A program made the translations under genes and the position numbers. From Marinoscillum sp049115815 (GTDB lineage Bacteria > Bacteroidota > Bacteroidia > Cytophagales > Cyclobacteriaceae), in contig JAGDZO010000004.1 of NCBI GenBank assembly GCA_049115815.1, positions 328,860-392,859 on the forward strand: a stretch of 64,000 nucleotides of DNA, in the 5' to 3' direction. Below are positions 35,901 through 44,786 of the stretch, in pieces. Each line of letters starts with the position of its first letter. Within the stretch, counting starts at the first letter, position 1. The notes below the pieces were generated by a model. It was not told where the DNA came from. It saw only the letters and a program-made list of their open reading frames with translations, and did no database searches.

Positions 35901-36473
35901 TTAGGAGTGTTCTTTAATGTAATCCTCTACCACTTTTGGAAAATGTGCGTGCTCCAGTTTATGGATTTTTGCGGCAAGGCTTTCGGGTGTTTCGTTGGTA
36001 GATATTTCGCAGCTTGCTTGGAATAAAATTCGACCTTTGTCGTACTCTTCATTGACCAAATGAATAGTAATACCAGAGAGTTTTTCTTTGTTGGCTATGA
36101 CAGCTTTGTGCACATGAGCCCCATACATTCCCTTGCCTCCATAGTTGGGAAGTAGGGAGGGGTGAATGTTAACAATTCGATCAGCGAAACGTGAAATAAT
36201 GGCTTCAGGCATTTTCCAAAGAAATCCAGCAAGCACGATGTAATCTGCGTGGTACTTCTCCAATATTTCTAGAAAGGTTTCTGAGTTAAAAGAGCTTCTG
36301 TCGAAACTTTCATTGGCTATCTGAAACTTCTTCGCTCTTTCTAGAACGAAAGCATCTGATTTATTGGAGAGCACTCCCGAGACCCGAATGTTACCAGAAT
36401 TGGAAAAATGCTTGATCAGCTCCTCTGCATTGGAGCCACTTCCTGAGGCTAAGATGACGATGTTTATTTCCAT
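35901..36473 (-). CDS. purN: Phosphoribosylglycinamide formyltransferase
   Basis: GAR transformylase, 190 residues, transferring formyl from 10-formyl-tetrahydrofolate in purine synthesis. Landmarks: NIVILASGSGSNAEELIKHF (phosphate loop), YIVLAGFLWKMPEAII, IVNIHPSLLPNYGGKGMYG (active site NxHPSLLP), and GITIHLVNEEYDKGRIL (catalytic His and Asp). The start overlaps the end of the prenyltransferase gene by 10 bp. It is last in the ccm-containing run and is followed by purH. Confidence 0.94.
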   Translation of the reverse strand: MEINIVILASGSGSNAEELIKHFSNSGNIRVSGVLSNKSDAFVLERAKKFQIANESFDRSSFNSETFLEILEKYHADYIVLAGFLWKMPEAIISRFADRIVNIHPSLLPNYGGKGMYGAHVHKAVIANKEKLSGITIHLVNEEYDKGRILFQASCEISTNETPESLAAKIHKLEHAHFPKVVEDYIKEHS

Positions 36474-37339
36474 GATTGAATCAGAATCATACTCACAATA
36501 CCCGTAACAATGATGACGTTCGTCGCTTGTATTAAGATTTTATAGTCTTTCTTTTGATCTGCAATGATAAGTCTATAAATGAACCATCCAAAGATTGGGA
36601 TTAACCCAATAAAGTAATAGCGGACAAGCCAATTCTCCACGGTCCAGAGAAAAGATACTAGCAGGGCAGAGCTCCCCACGCAGATAAAATAGATAAACAA
36701 TTTTGCCCCTCTGACTCCAAAAATAACTGGGATGCTTTCACTGCCGAATGCCGCGTCTCCTTTTACGGCTTCTATATCCTTAATGATTTCTCTTATCAAA
36801 ACAATGGACATAGAAAAAGCTGCGTATACGTAAAGCAAGATTTCATGCCTATGAAAATACACTGCAACTATCAGCAAGGTGAGTCCTGTCAATCCGGAAA
36901 TTACCAGATTGCCTAGCAGCGTAATTCTGCGGAGATAATTAGAATAGTACCAGAGGAGAAAAGAAGAAAAAACATGAACAGCCCCGACTTTTACATCTAG
37001 ATAAAATCCGATAATTATCCCAACGAACGTGAGCATGAGGTGTGATAGCATAGCCAACCTCCTTCTAAATCGTACCCCTACAATCACCCTTTCGGGCCGA
37101 TTGATCATATCTATTTTTTGGTCATAATAGTCATTGATGATATAACCTCCAGCCGCAATGCACACTGTACTGACGACTAGCAAAAGAAATTCTAAACCGA
37201 AAACCTGATTATGCTTATCCTGAAAATCACCAACTAAGAAGATTGCAGAAAAATACTGAGTAGCACCAATAATAAAGAGATTGGGGATTCTGCTAGCGTA
37301 TAAAAATCCTAAAAAATCATGTCGCAGTTTTCTCGCCAT
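36464..37339 (-). CDS. UbiA-family prenyltransferase (GGGP synthase-like)
   Basis: Membrane prenyltransferase of 291 residues with eight to nine predicted helices. Both Asp-rich motifs are present: NDYYDQKIDMINRPERVIVG (NDxxDxxxD) and KDIEAVKGDAAFGSESIPV. The second motif and overall length resemble the digeranylgeranylglyceryl phosphate synthase-like branch used in annotation of Bacteroidota UbiA proteins. The true acceptor could be a quinone or haem precursor. Menaquinone or haem A partners are not next to it. It overlaps purN and lies 2 bp after the DUF2520 gene. Confidence 0.82.
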   Translation of the reverse strand: MARKLRHDFLGFLYASRIPNLFIIGATQYFSAIFLVGDFQDKHNQVFGLEFLLLVVSTVCIAAGGYIINDYYDQKIDMINRPERVIVGVRFRRRLAMLSHLMLTFVGIIIGFYLDVKVGAVHVFSSFLLWYYSNYLRRITLLGNLVISGLTGLTLLIVAVYFHRHEILLYVYAAFSMSIVLIREIIKDIEAVKGDAAFGSESIPVIFGVRGAKLFIYFICVGSSALLVSFLWTVENWLVRYYFIGLIPIFGWFIYRLIIADQKKDYKILIQATNVIIVTGIVSMILIQSWK

Positions 37340-37341
37340 GG

Positions 37342-38121
37342 CTAGAGATTACTCTTTTGGATTGCCTGAGTCATCATTTTGTATATCCTCAGTATTTCAG
37401 GTTCGTCTTTTAAGCTGTCCAGATGCTTGCTAATGATATTACTATCTCCTCTCGCAGCTGGTCCAGTTTGGGCTTGATTGGCACCTAAGGATACAGCCTT
37501 TCTTACGGTTTCTTCTAGCAATGGTTGGAGGTCAGCTAGGTCGATAGAAGTATCGCGCAAAATATCTTCAGCGATTTCATACAACTTGTTGGAAAAGTTA
37601 CATGCAATGACTGCCGCCATATGGACTTTCAGTCGTTCCTCACTAGATGCATGGCGGATACTGCTGCTCAGCAATGAAGCAAATTCCTCAACTGCTATTT
37701 CTGTATTTTCCGAGTTTCCCTCAATAAGGATCGGCACCTTTTCAAAATTCACCGACTTTGCTAAACTAAATGTCTGGATAGGATACATTACGCCATGTTG
37801 CTCAAATTGGGCCAGAATCTCCAGAGGCTGTGAGCCCGAAGTATGAATGATAATTGCGTTTTTAGGAAAACGATAGTTTGCTATTATATCAGAAATGGCT
37901 GTATCTGAAACAGTGAGAATAACGAAATCTAATGCTGATTGTGATAGGTCTTTATCAGAGGTAACAGGAGATTGAATTCCAATCTGATCTAGTAGGTTCT
38001 GAGTTTTTTTGGCATCTCTAGTGCAAATGAGACAAGGAGGAATGCCAATTTCAAATAGTCTTTTTGTCAGGTGAAAACCTACATTTCCAAAACCAACAAT
38101 AGCTATTTGAGGATTATTCAT
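37342..38121 (-). CDS. Rossmann-like/DUF2520 protein
   Basis: A 259-residue protein with an N-terminal NAD(P)-binding Rossmann domain (PQIAIVGFGNVGFHLTKRLF, GxGxxG about residues 10-15) and a C-terminal helical DUF2520 domain (about 130-250) containing VHMAAVIACNFSNKLYEIAE. The architecture is like that of ketopantoate reductase or pyrroline-5-carboxylate reductase, so a dehydrogenase role is likely with unknown substrate. GARGDSNIISKHLDSLKDEP near the end is the family signature. It lies 6 bp after ccmF. Confidence 0.85.
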   Translation of the reverse strand: MNNPQIAIVGFGNVGFHLTKRLFEIGIPPCLICTRDAKKTQNLLDQIGIQSPVTSDKDLSQSALDFVILTVSDTAISDIIANYRFPKNAIIIHTSGSQPLEILAQFEQHGVMYPIQTFSLAKSVNFEKVPILIEGNSENTEIAVEEFASLLSSSIRHASSEERLKVHMAAVIACNFSNKLYEIAEDILRDTSIDLADLQPLLEETVRKAVSLGANQAQTGPAARGDSNIISKHLDSLKDEPEILRIYKMMTQAIQKSNL

Positions 38122-38127
38122 AGGAAA

Positions 38128-40644
38128 TTATTCCATGCCTTTGTCACGCATTTTGACAAATTCACCATACCTCCTATATATGGCTATTGAAAACCCGAAC
38201 ACCAGCAGTAAGGTGCCGAGCCATAGCACATTGATCCATGGTTTCTCCACTGCTTCTATGATGATCCAATCCTTTTGAGTGGTGCTCAATCCGAAGACAA
38301 AGCTGTTATTTTCGGGCTGGATGGCTTGAATAGTTATTCTTGAAGCAAGATCGTTCACCACATCTGGTATCCTTCCCGCGAGTTTGTCTTTGATTACATA
38401 GATAGGCTCTACCGTATACGTTTTCCTTTCTCCTTCTATCTCTATGAGCGCCTTAACCGCAATATCAGAAGGGCCAAGATCCACACCTTCAACTTGTTGC
38501 ATTGGACGGATGTCTACGAATCTGGCTACATAATCGTTGATAAAAAACTGATCTCCAAGCTGGACGGTAATTTCTTTGATTTCACTCCACTCAGTCTCTT
38601 GCTCCGGATCTGGAAAAGTTCTGACATGTGTATACAAATCAGCGGTTATGGTTCTATTGATGTCTGGAGAATAGACATTCCCCATTTGTTCGTTGATCTG
38701 AATTCTTGGAAACAGGGTAAAACTCTTTCCATTTCCTTTATCATAGGCTACTTCAAAGTAGCTGTTTTCAGGGTTGATGATCTGGATGGTATCACCTTTG
38801 GATAGCTGCTTGCCACTACTTGTCAAAGAGTTTTTAGCCATGACAAGCTCCAGTGGGCTAATGGCTCCTTCAATATCATTGATATCGACATATCCATGGT
38901 CAGTAGTCAGCTTTCGCAATCCCAAATAGCTCAAGGAGTAATCGCCCATCTGGCGAGGTTCATTTAAGAAAAGCAAGAGATTATTTTGATTGACTTCATC
39001 TGGGAACTCTTTACTCCAAAGGAGACCTGTATTGTTTTTAGACAGGATTTTTGAATACCCTGAGCTAAATAAAATCCCTATGAGCATCATGGCCACTCCA
39101 ATATGTGCTACTGATCCACCCGCGAGTTTGAAGTTGGACTTAGCCACTCCAATCAAAATTTTGATATTGGCTACTACTGAATATACCGATGAAGTAAGCA
39201 GTATCAGATACCAAAAGTCTTGAACTTTTGCTCCGATGAAAATGATCGCGGATATGACCAAGGAGATCATCACTGGTGTAGATAGCTCTTTTTTCAATTT
39301 GGCAGCATCCATTTTTTTCCACCAGAAGAATTGACCTGTACCAGATAGCAAGGCGATCAAAATCGAAAAGTAAAGTTGGAATTGAGTATAAAAACCTACT
39401 TGGTCTGCAGGTGGAGCTAGATTGGACGTACCACCAAAAGCCTCCACTATTTCATTCCATACAGGAATAGATGTTGGGATTATCACCTGAAAAGCCATCA
39501 ACGAGAGCACTGTGGCTCCCATAAAAATCCAAAACTCTCTTGAGTAAGCGGAGACTTCTTCTTTTGTAGATGGAATCTTACCCCAAACTTTGATGCAAAG
39601 CCCCACGGACAATATGGTGAATACAAATAAATAGATAAGGAGTTGTCCAGAAAGTCCTAAGTCAGTAAAAGAATGCACGGAGGCATTTCCCAGCACACCA
39701 CTTCTGGTGAGGAAAGTAGAATACACTATGAGTACATAGGTGGCTAATATCAGAATGATCGATGCTTTAAGCGCAGAGTCATTTTTCTTAAAAGCTATCA
39801 TTGTGTGCACTCCAGCTACAAGGACTAGCCAAGGAACATAAATGGCATTTTCCACAGGGTCCCAATTCCAGTAACCACCAAAGTTTAAGGTTTCATACGC
39901 CCAATAAGCACCCATCAAGATGCCAACACCTAAAATAGCTGCAGAGAATTGTGCCCAAGGCAAAGCTGGCCTTATCCACTCTTTTAGCTTACCAGTCAGC
40001 AGTCCTGCTATGGCGTACGCGAATGGTATCACAGTGGTGGCAAATCCCAAAAACAAGGTAGGTGGATGAATCACCATCCAATAGTTCTGAAGTAGAGGGT
40101 TGAGTCCACGTCCATCATTGGGGATAAAGTCCGGTTGCACCTTGAAGATATTGTCGCTAATCACATCTCTCAGAAGTAAAAATGGAGAGCTACCGATTTT
40201 GATATCAAAAATGACGACACCCAAAATCATAGAGACCAGAAAAATCTGGGTAAAGCTAAATACGGCCATTAAAGCAGGGCGCCATGACTTGTTGGTATGA
40301 ATAAGCAGGATTCCTAATACGGCGTTCCAAAACATCCAAAGGAGGAAAGAGCCTTCCTGACCGTTCCAGAAACTAGATATCTGATAATAGATCGGAAGAT
40401 ATTTGGACGTGTAGTTGTAAACATAGTGGTATTCAAATTGATGATTGTAAATCATCAAAAAGAGCGTAATCACTATGCTGAAAATAGCAATCGCATGAAC
40501 ATAAAAAGAGCCAATGGCAAATTTTGTCCAGCGCCCACTTTCGTCATTGATATTTTTAGCAAAGGCGATAGTAGCTACAAGTGCAGATACGAAAGCAATG
40601 ATTACAAATAGGTGGCCGAGATTGCCGGAGAGGTAATGGATCAT
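38128..40644 (-). CDS. ccmF: Cytochrome c maturation protein CcmF (haem lyase, CcsA/CcmF family)
   Basis: Large membrane protein of 838 residues. The N-terminal two thirds form the multi-helix haem-handling core with the WWD-type motif in GGYWNWDPVENAIYVPWLVL (about residue 255) and conserved periplasmic His in NYWMVIHPPTLFLGF. GSFLLWMFWNAVLGILL is another family block. The C-terminal about 300 residues are a periplasmic domain followed by a last helix (VLWLGTLLLVFGFSIAIY), making this longer than E. coli CcmF. It joins haem carried by CcmE to apocytochromes. It lies 2 bp after ccmE. Confidence 0.9.
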   Translation of the reverse strand: MIHYLSGNLGHLFVIIAFVSALVATIAFAKNINDESGRWTKFAIGSFYVHAIAIFSIVITLFLMIYNHQFEYHYVYNYTSKYLPIYYQISSFWNGQEGSFLLWMFWNAVLGILLIHTNKSWRPALMAVFSFTQIFLVSMILGVVIFDIKIGSSPFLLLRDVISDNIFKVQPDFIPNDGRGLNPLLQNYWMVIHPPTLFLGFATTVIPFAYAIAGLLTGKLKEWIRPALPWAQFSAAILGVGILMGAYWAYETLNFGGYWNWDPVENAIYVPWLVLVAGVHTMIAFKKNDSALKASIILILATYVLIVYSTFLTRSGVLGNASVHSFTDLGLSGQLLIYLFVFTILSVGLCIKVWGKIPSTKEEVSAYSREFWIFMGATVLSLMAFQVIIPTSIPVWNEIVEAFGGTSNLAPPADQVGFYTQFQLYFSILIALLSGTGQFFWWKKMDAAKLKKELSTPVMISLVISAIIFIGAKVQDFWYLILLTSSVYSVVANIKILIGVAKSNFKLAGGSVAHIGVAMMLIGILFSSGYSKILSKNNTGLLWSKEFPDEVNQNNLLLFLNEPRQMGDYSLSYLGLRKLTTDHGYVDINDIEGAISPLELVMAKNSLTSSGKQLSKGDTIQIINPENSYFEVAYDKGNGKSFTLFPRIQINEQMGNVYSPDINRTITADLYTHVRTFPDPEQETEWSEIKEITVQLGDQFFINDYVARFVDIRPMQQVEGVDLGPSDIAVKALIEIEGERKTYTVEPIYVIKDKLAGRIPDVVNDLASRITIQAIQPENNSFVFGLSTTQKDWIIIEAVEKPWINVLWLGTLLLVFGFSIAIYRRYGEFVKMRDKGME

Positions 40645-40646
40645 TA

Positions 40647-41051
40647 TTATACTTTAACTCCCTCCTCTTGGTATTTTGAAGGGCATTTTAGCAATATCTT
40701 ATCAGCTATAAAATTCCCGTTTTGGTATGCACCTACCACCACTACTTGTTCAGATCTCATAAAATCAGTAGGCATTGGGTTTGGATGAAACACCGTTTGC
40801 ACTTCATTGTTTTCGTCCATCATTTTGAATTTGAACGAAAGCATGTCAGGGCTCGGCTCAATGCCAGTTACATCGCCATTCCCATTCTTTATGAGTGTTC
40901 CCACCACGTGTATTTTGTTTTTGTTACCTTCTTCTACCAATTCCTTGGCTTCTTTGAAGGTGACATACGCGCTTGCATCGCCCGCTGTAGACATGATGAT
41001 CACTATAGCTACCGCAATGACAATAATCCCCAGTATATGACTCTTTTTCAT
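40647..41051 (-). CDS. ccmE: Cytochrome c maturation haem chaperone CcmE, CxxxY variant
   Basis: Membrane-anchored periplasmic haem chaperone of 134 residues. One N-terminal helix (ILGIIVIAVAIVIIMST) is followed by an OB-fold barrel with KNKIHVVGTLIKNGNG and EQVVVVGAYQNGNFIADKIL. At the position of the haem-binding His of the HxxxY motif the sequence reads KCPSKYQ, so the attachment residue is Cys (CxxxY; codon 40683-40685). CxxxY CcmE proteins are known from archaea and some sulfate reducers, in the system I* type lacking CcmH. No ccmH or ccmG is present in this run. It lies 2 bp from ccmF and ccmD-like genes. Confidence 0.88.
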   Translation of the reverse strand: MKKSHILGIIVIAVAIVIIMSTAGDASAYVTFKEAKELVEEGNKNKIHVVGTLIKNGNGDVTGIEPSPDMLSFKFKMMDENNEVQTVFHPNPMPTDFMRSEQVVVVGAYQNGNFIADKILLKCPSKYQEEGVKV

Positions 41052-41053
41052 GA

Positions 41054-41254
41054 TTACTTGTCGTTAATCTCTTCTTCTAACTTTTTGACCTTTTTATCAA
41101 TCCTTAATAGGTACATGAAAAAGCCAAGTAAAATAATCAGCACTATTCCTAACACTACATAGATCTTTCCCTCGCTTCTGAAAGTATCAGCCATCGGGAT
41201 TTGGGTAAGTATCCCTGATAGCCAAGTAAACGCTATGTTCAATAAATTAGTCAT
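41054..41254 (-). CDS. ccmD: CcmD-like small membrane protein
   Basis: A 66-residue protein with one clear membrane helix (GKIYVVLGIVLIILLGFFMYLL, about residues 30-50) followed by a charged cytosolic tail (RIDKKVKKLEEEINDK). A preceding N-terminal stretch (NIAFTWLSGILTQIP) is mildly hydrophobic. The size, topology and position between ccmC (8-bp overlap) and ccmE fit CcmD, which helps release holo-CcmE from CcmC. Sequence alone would not identify it. Confidence 0.72.
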   Translation of the reverse strand: MTNLLNIAFTWLSGILTQIPMADTFRSEGKIYVVLGIVLIILLGFFMYLLRIDKKVKKLEEEINDK

Positions 41255-41918
41255 CGATTCTATGCTTTAATAACTTCAATTTTATCTTAATAGTTGCGAT
41301 CCAAAAGCCCAGTAGTGTCCATCCGATAACGGCAGGGTAAAATACCAATCTGAGATTGCTATCTAGATCATATGCATTGAAACCAGGGTTGCCACCATTG
41401 CCAGGGTGCAGACTATCAGTCATTCTTGGCAAGATGAAAAGGAGAGGAATCAATGCCGCAAATGCAAAAATGTTGTACACTGCTGAGATTCTAGCTTTCT
41501 GTTGTTCATCACTTATGGATCCTCTCAGAATGAAATAAGCAAAATAGATCAGGAGACCAATGGCCGATGCGTTCTGCTTTGGATCGCTACTCCATGGCTC
41601 ACCCCAAGTGAAAGTAGCCCAAAACATACCGGTAATCATGCCCAAAACACCAAAGACTATCCCAATAGTCGCTAGTTGTTCGCCTATGATATCATGCTCG
41701 TGATTCCCATTTGACAAATACCTTATGGCTTGAATTACTGAGCCTAAAAACAAAAACAGCATACCAAACCACATCGGAACGTGAAAATGCAGTACGCGAA
41801 TGGTTTCGTTGAGAATAGGTAAACGAGGCACGGTCATCATTAGTCCTGCCACACAAACATAAGTGAGGAGAATTATGGTGAGCCACTTCCACCAGTCCGT
41901 TTTTAGGAGATATTTCAA
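41247..41918 (-). CDS. ccmC: Haem exporter/handling protein CcmC
   Basis: Six-helix membrane protein of 223 residues that loads haem onto CcmE. The tryptophan-rich periplasmic loop reads FTWGEPWSSDPKQNASAIGL, a variant of the WGxxWxWD motif of proteobacterial CcmC, with conserved flanking His in HFHVPMWFGMLF and DSLHPGNGG. It lies between ccmB and the ccmD-like gene. Confidence 0.87.
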   Translation of the reverse strand: MKYLLKTDWWKWLTIILLTYVCVAGLMMTVPRLPILNETIRVLHFHVPMWFGMLFLFLGSVIQAIRYLSNGNHEHDIIGEQLATIGIVFGVLGMITGMFWATFTWGEPWSSDPKQNASAIGLLIYFAYFILRGSISDEQQKARISAVYNIFAFAALIPLLFILPRMTDSLHPGNGGNPGFNAYDLDSNLRLVFYPAVIGWTLLGFWIATIKIKLKLLKHRIDD

Positions 41919-41952
41919 CCTGATATTGGTTTACTAAAAGTTCTTTTTTCAC

Positions 41953-42606
41953 TCATGATTTCCATGTAAATGGAAAGAGTAAATATGAGAGTGCAATGAT
42001 AATAACATTCACACTCAAGAGTGTAATGACATTGCCGTTAATATCAGGCCAAGAAGCGCCCAATATGATCTTTTTGGAATTGGAGATAGCCAAGATCAAA
42101 ATCGGAATGATAACAGGAAAACCCAAGATCGCCATCATCACCGAATTGTTGTTCGTTTTACTAGAAATAGAAGAAATCATGGTGAAGGCACAAGACAAAC
42201 CCATCGAGCCAAGGAATAGATTCAGAATAAATAATTCAGCGTTGCTAGAAGGAAACCCTAGAAAAACCGAATAGATGATCAATGCTATTGCTACCAATAC
42301 TAATTGATAAAGGCTGTAATAAAGTAGTTTGGCGGTGATGATGAACTGTGGCTTGATCAAATGAAAATAATAAAGCGAGCGATCTTCCTCCTGCGAAAAA
42401 CTTTTGGCCACAGCATTGATGGATATGAATAATAGTATTAACCAGAATAGGGCATTCCAAGTCTTTGGCTCGATAAATCCAGTAAAAGATAGATAGCTGG
42501 TGATAATCAAGGTAATCACATATAGGAACATACCCGCAATAGGGTATTTCGATCTCCAATCCAACTGGAAATCTTTATATATGAGCCACCTAAGTTGCTT
42601 GATCAT
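41953..42606 (-). CDS. ccmB: Haem exporter membrane subunit CcmB
   Basis: Membrane subunit of the CcmAB ABC transporter, 217 residues with six helices. Family blocks are LRWLIYKDFQLDWRSKYPIAG at the N-terminus, NALFWLILLFISINAVAKSF, and LLYYSLYQLVLVAIALIIYSV. The transporter's ATP hydrolysis drives release of holo-CcmE. The ATPase gene ccmA is not adjacent and must lie elsewhere if present. It is first in the ccm run and divergent from the polysaccharide locus across 88 bp. Confidence 0.88.
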   Translation of the reverse strand: MIKQLRWLIYKDFQLDWRSKYPIAGMFLYVITLIITSYLSFTGFIEPKTWNALFWLILLFISINAVAKSFSQEEDRSLYYFHLIKPQFIITAKLLYYSLYQLVLVAIALIIYSVFLGFPSSNAELFILNLFLGSMGLSCAFTMISSISSKTNNNSVMMAILGFPVIIPILILAISNSKKIILGASWPDINGNVITLLSVNVIIIALSYLLFPFTWKS

Positions 42607-42610
42607 GCGA

Positions 42611-42637
42611 CAAAAGTAGAGATTGATTTTAAGACAA
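42611..42637 (-). promoter_or_regulatory. Possible promoter for the ccm run
   Basis: On minus: TTG (42637-42635), a 16-bp spacer, then TACTTTTG (42618-42611). The -7 box fits TAnnTTTG, but the spacer is short and the start site would fall at the ATG, implying a leaderless transcript or a later start codon. Confidence 0.35.
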
Positions 42638-42661
42638 TCCTTAAAGAAACTTGTAAAAGGA

Positions 42662-42684
42662 ATGCAATGCCGTTAGCATTGCAT
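42662..42684. promoter_or_regulatory. Perfect 9-bp inverted repeat upstream of the polysaccharide locus
   Basis: ATGCAATGC, spacer CGTTA, then GCATTGCAT, followed by AAAAAA. It lies 10 bp before the TTG start of the first polysaccharide gene, in the 88-bp divergent gap with ccmB. It could be an operator for a dimeric regulator or an mRNA hairpin near the translation start. It lacks a T run, so it is not a plus-strand terminator. Confidence 0.4.
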
Positions 42685-42694
42685 AAAAAAGGAT

Positions 42695-43714
42695 TTGGAT
42701 AAGAAATCTCCAATATTAATTACGGGAACCGCAGGATTTATTGGTTTCCATCTAGCAAACCGACTACTTAAAGAAGGATATCAAGTGGTGGGGATTGACA
42801 TGGTCAACGCCTATTATGATGTTAATCTCAAAGAAGCACGCTTAGAGATCTTATCTAAGTTTGAAAACTTCACTTTTTATCGTTTCAATTTGATGGATAA
42901 AGAGGAGCTTTTCAAGTGTTTCGAAAAGCATCAGTTTCATTACGCGATTAATCTAGCTGCACAGGCTGGGGTGAGACATTCACTGACTCACCCTCAAGAT
43001 TATATTGACTTCAATCTTACAGCGTTCCTAAATGTGCTAGAAGGTTGTCGTCACTACGGCATTAAGCATCTCCTTTTTGCATCTTCTAGTTCAGTCTATG
43101 GCGCCAATACCACCTTGCCTTTTTCCGAAAAACATGCTATCGATCATCCAGTATCGCTTTATGCTGTCTCTAAGAAGGCTAATGAGCTGATGGCACATAC
43201 TTATGCAGTGAATTACGGAGTTCCCGTGACTGGATTAAGATTCTTTTCGGCATATGGACCTTATGGTAGGCCCGATATGGCGTTGTTTATTTTTATCAAA
43301 AAAATGCTCGCTGGAGAGTCTATAGATGTATACAATCATGGCAAGATGCTGAGGGACTTCACTTACGTGGATGATATTTTGGAAGGCATCTGCCGACTAT
43401 TGCCAAACCCATCAAAGCCTGATCCAAACTGGAGCTCTGAATCCCCTAACCCCAACACCAGTTTTGGACCATATAGGATTTTTAATATAGGCAACAATTC
43501 TCCTGTCAAACTGATGAGCTACATTGAGATCATCGAAAAAGAAATTGGCATAAAGGCCAAAATTAATTTTTTACCCATGCAGACTGGCGATGTACCTTCC
43601 AGCTATGCAGATGTATCAGCTTTGCAGGAAGCCATCGACTATAAACCGACTACTCCGATAGAAGTAGGTGTCAAAAATTTCGTGAATTGGTACATGGAGT
43701 ATTTTAAAGTTTAA
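42695..43714 (+). CDS. UDP-glucuronate 4-epimerase-like SDR enzyme (first copy)
   Basis: Extended short-chain dehydrogenase of 339 residues, probably converting UDP-GlcA to UDP-GalA. The NAD-binding motif is in LITGTAGFIGFHLANRLL, the subfamily pattern in AYYDVNLKEARLE, and the catalytic SxnYxxxK set in FASSSSVYGANTTLPF and SLYAVSKKANELMAHTYA. The start is TTG at 42695, since no ATG is in frame before the Rossmann strand. It is the first gene of the polysaccharide locus; a second epimerase of the same subfamily lies at 54953. Confidence 0.83.
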   Translation: MDKKSPILITGTAGFIGFHLANRLLKEGYQVVGIDMVNAYYDVNLKEARLEILSKFENFTFYRFNLMDKEELFKCFEKHQFHYAINLAAQAGVRHSLTHPQDYIDFNLTAFLNVLEGCRHYGIKHLLFASSSSVYGANTTLPFSEKHAIDHPVSLYAVSKKANELMAHTYAVNYGVPVTGLRFFSAYGPYGRPDMALFIFIKKMLAGESIDVYNHGKMLRDFTYVDDILEGICRLLPNPSKPDPNWSSESPNPNTSFGPYRIFNIGNNSPVKLMSYIEIIEKEIGIKAKINFLPMQTGDVPSSYADVSALQEAIDYKPTTPIEVGVKNFVNWYMEYFKV

Positions 43715-43739
43715 ATTTGCGCAAAAAAGCGGTTAAGTC

Positions 43740-44786
43740 ATGAAAAAAATACTAATCACAGGGGGAGCTGGTTTTATTGGCTCTCACGTAGTTAGACGGT
43801 TTGTTACGAATTATCCGGATTATCAGGTTGTGAACTTAGATAAACTCACGTATGCTGGGAATCTCAAAAACCTGAAAGATATAGAGTCAGCTTTAAATTA
43901 CAGATTTGTTAAAGGAGACATTTGCGATTCTGAATTAGTCACTAAATTATTTGATGAGTTTCAATTTGATGGTGTTATTCATCTAGCTGCAGAGTCACAT
44001 GTAGATAGATCTATCAGTGATCCTATGTCATTTGTTAATACAAATGTAATCGGCACAGTTACATTGTTAAACGTGGCTAAAGATTTTTGGGCAGGTAAAA
44101 ACAACTGTCGATTCTATCACGTCTCAACCGATGAGGTTTATGGGTCGCTGGGTGAAACAGGATTTTTCCTTGAAGACACGCCTTATGATCCTCAGTCTCC
44201 TTATTCAGCGTCCAAAGCATCTTCGGATCATTTTGTTAGGGCATATAAAAACACTTATGGACTTCCTATTGTAATTTCAAATTGCTCAAACAACTACGGG
44301 TCACATCATTTTCCTGAGAAATTGATTCCTCTCACAATCAATAACATAAAAAACAACAATCCAATCCCTGTTTATGGAAAAGGAGAGAATATCCGAGATT
44401 GGCTTTATGTGGAAGATCACGCCAGAGCCATTGATGTTATTTTTCATACCGGGAAGAATGGGGAAACCTACAACATAGGGGGCTTCAATGAGTGGACTAA
44501 CATTGATTTAGTAAAAAAGATGTGTGAGTTAATGGATCGTAAACTTGGAAGAAGCATTGGGGAGTCGGAAAAGCTAATAACCTTTGTAACAGATCGAGCG
44601 GGTCATGACATGCGATATGCTATTGATGCTACTAAACTTCAAAAAGAACTTGGCTGGGAACCATCACTGCAGTTTGAGGAGGGTATCGAAAGGACTATAG
44701 ATTGGTATTTAGCCAATGAGGATTGGTTGAAAGACGTAACCTCAGGGAATTACCAAAATTATTATCAGAAACAATATAATTCATGA
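43740..44786 (+). CDS. rfbB: dTDP-glucose 4,6-dehydratase
   Basis: SDR enzyme of 348 residues producing dTDP-4-keto-6-deoxyglucose. Landmarks: LITGGAGFIGSHVVRRFV (NAD site), LAAESHVDRSISDP, FYHVSTDEVYGSLGE (catalytic Thr-Asp-Glu), and YSASKASSDHFVRAY (YxxxK). SNCSNNYGSHHFPEKLIPL and GENIRDWLYVEDH are also diagnostic of RmlB. The stop overlaps rfbA by 4 bp. Confidence 0.95.
   Translation: MKKILITGGAGFIGSHVVRRFVTNYPDYQVVNLDKLTYAGNLKNLKDIESALNYRFVKGDICDSELVTKLFDEFQFDGVIHLAAESHVDRSISDPMSFVNTNVIGTVTLLNVAKDFWAGKNNCRFYHVSTDEVYGSLGETGFFLEDTPYDPQSPYSASKASSDHFVRAYKNTYGLPIVISNCSNNYGSHHFPEKLIPLTINNIKNNNPIPVYGKGENIRDWLYVEDHARAIDVIFHTGKNGETYNIGGFNEWTNIDLVKKMCELMDRKLGRSIGESEKLITFVTDRAGHDMRYAIDATKLQKELGWEPSLQFEEGIERTIDWYLANEDWLKDVTSGNYQNYYQKQYNS

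Noticed and set aside
40722..41162. Plus-strand frame of 146 codons across ccmE and ccmD
   Set aside because: Antisense to two genes with clear family features and tight operon spacing; translation shows no domain.
43715..43739. Separate promoter before rfbB
   Set aside because: The 25-bp gap has no TAnnTTTG box; read-through from the upstream epimerase gene is simpler.
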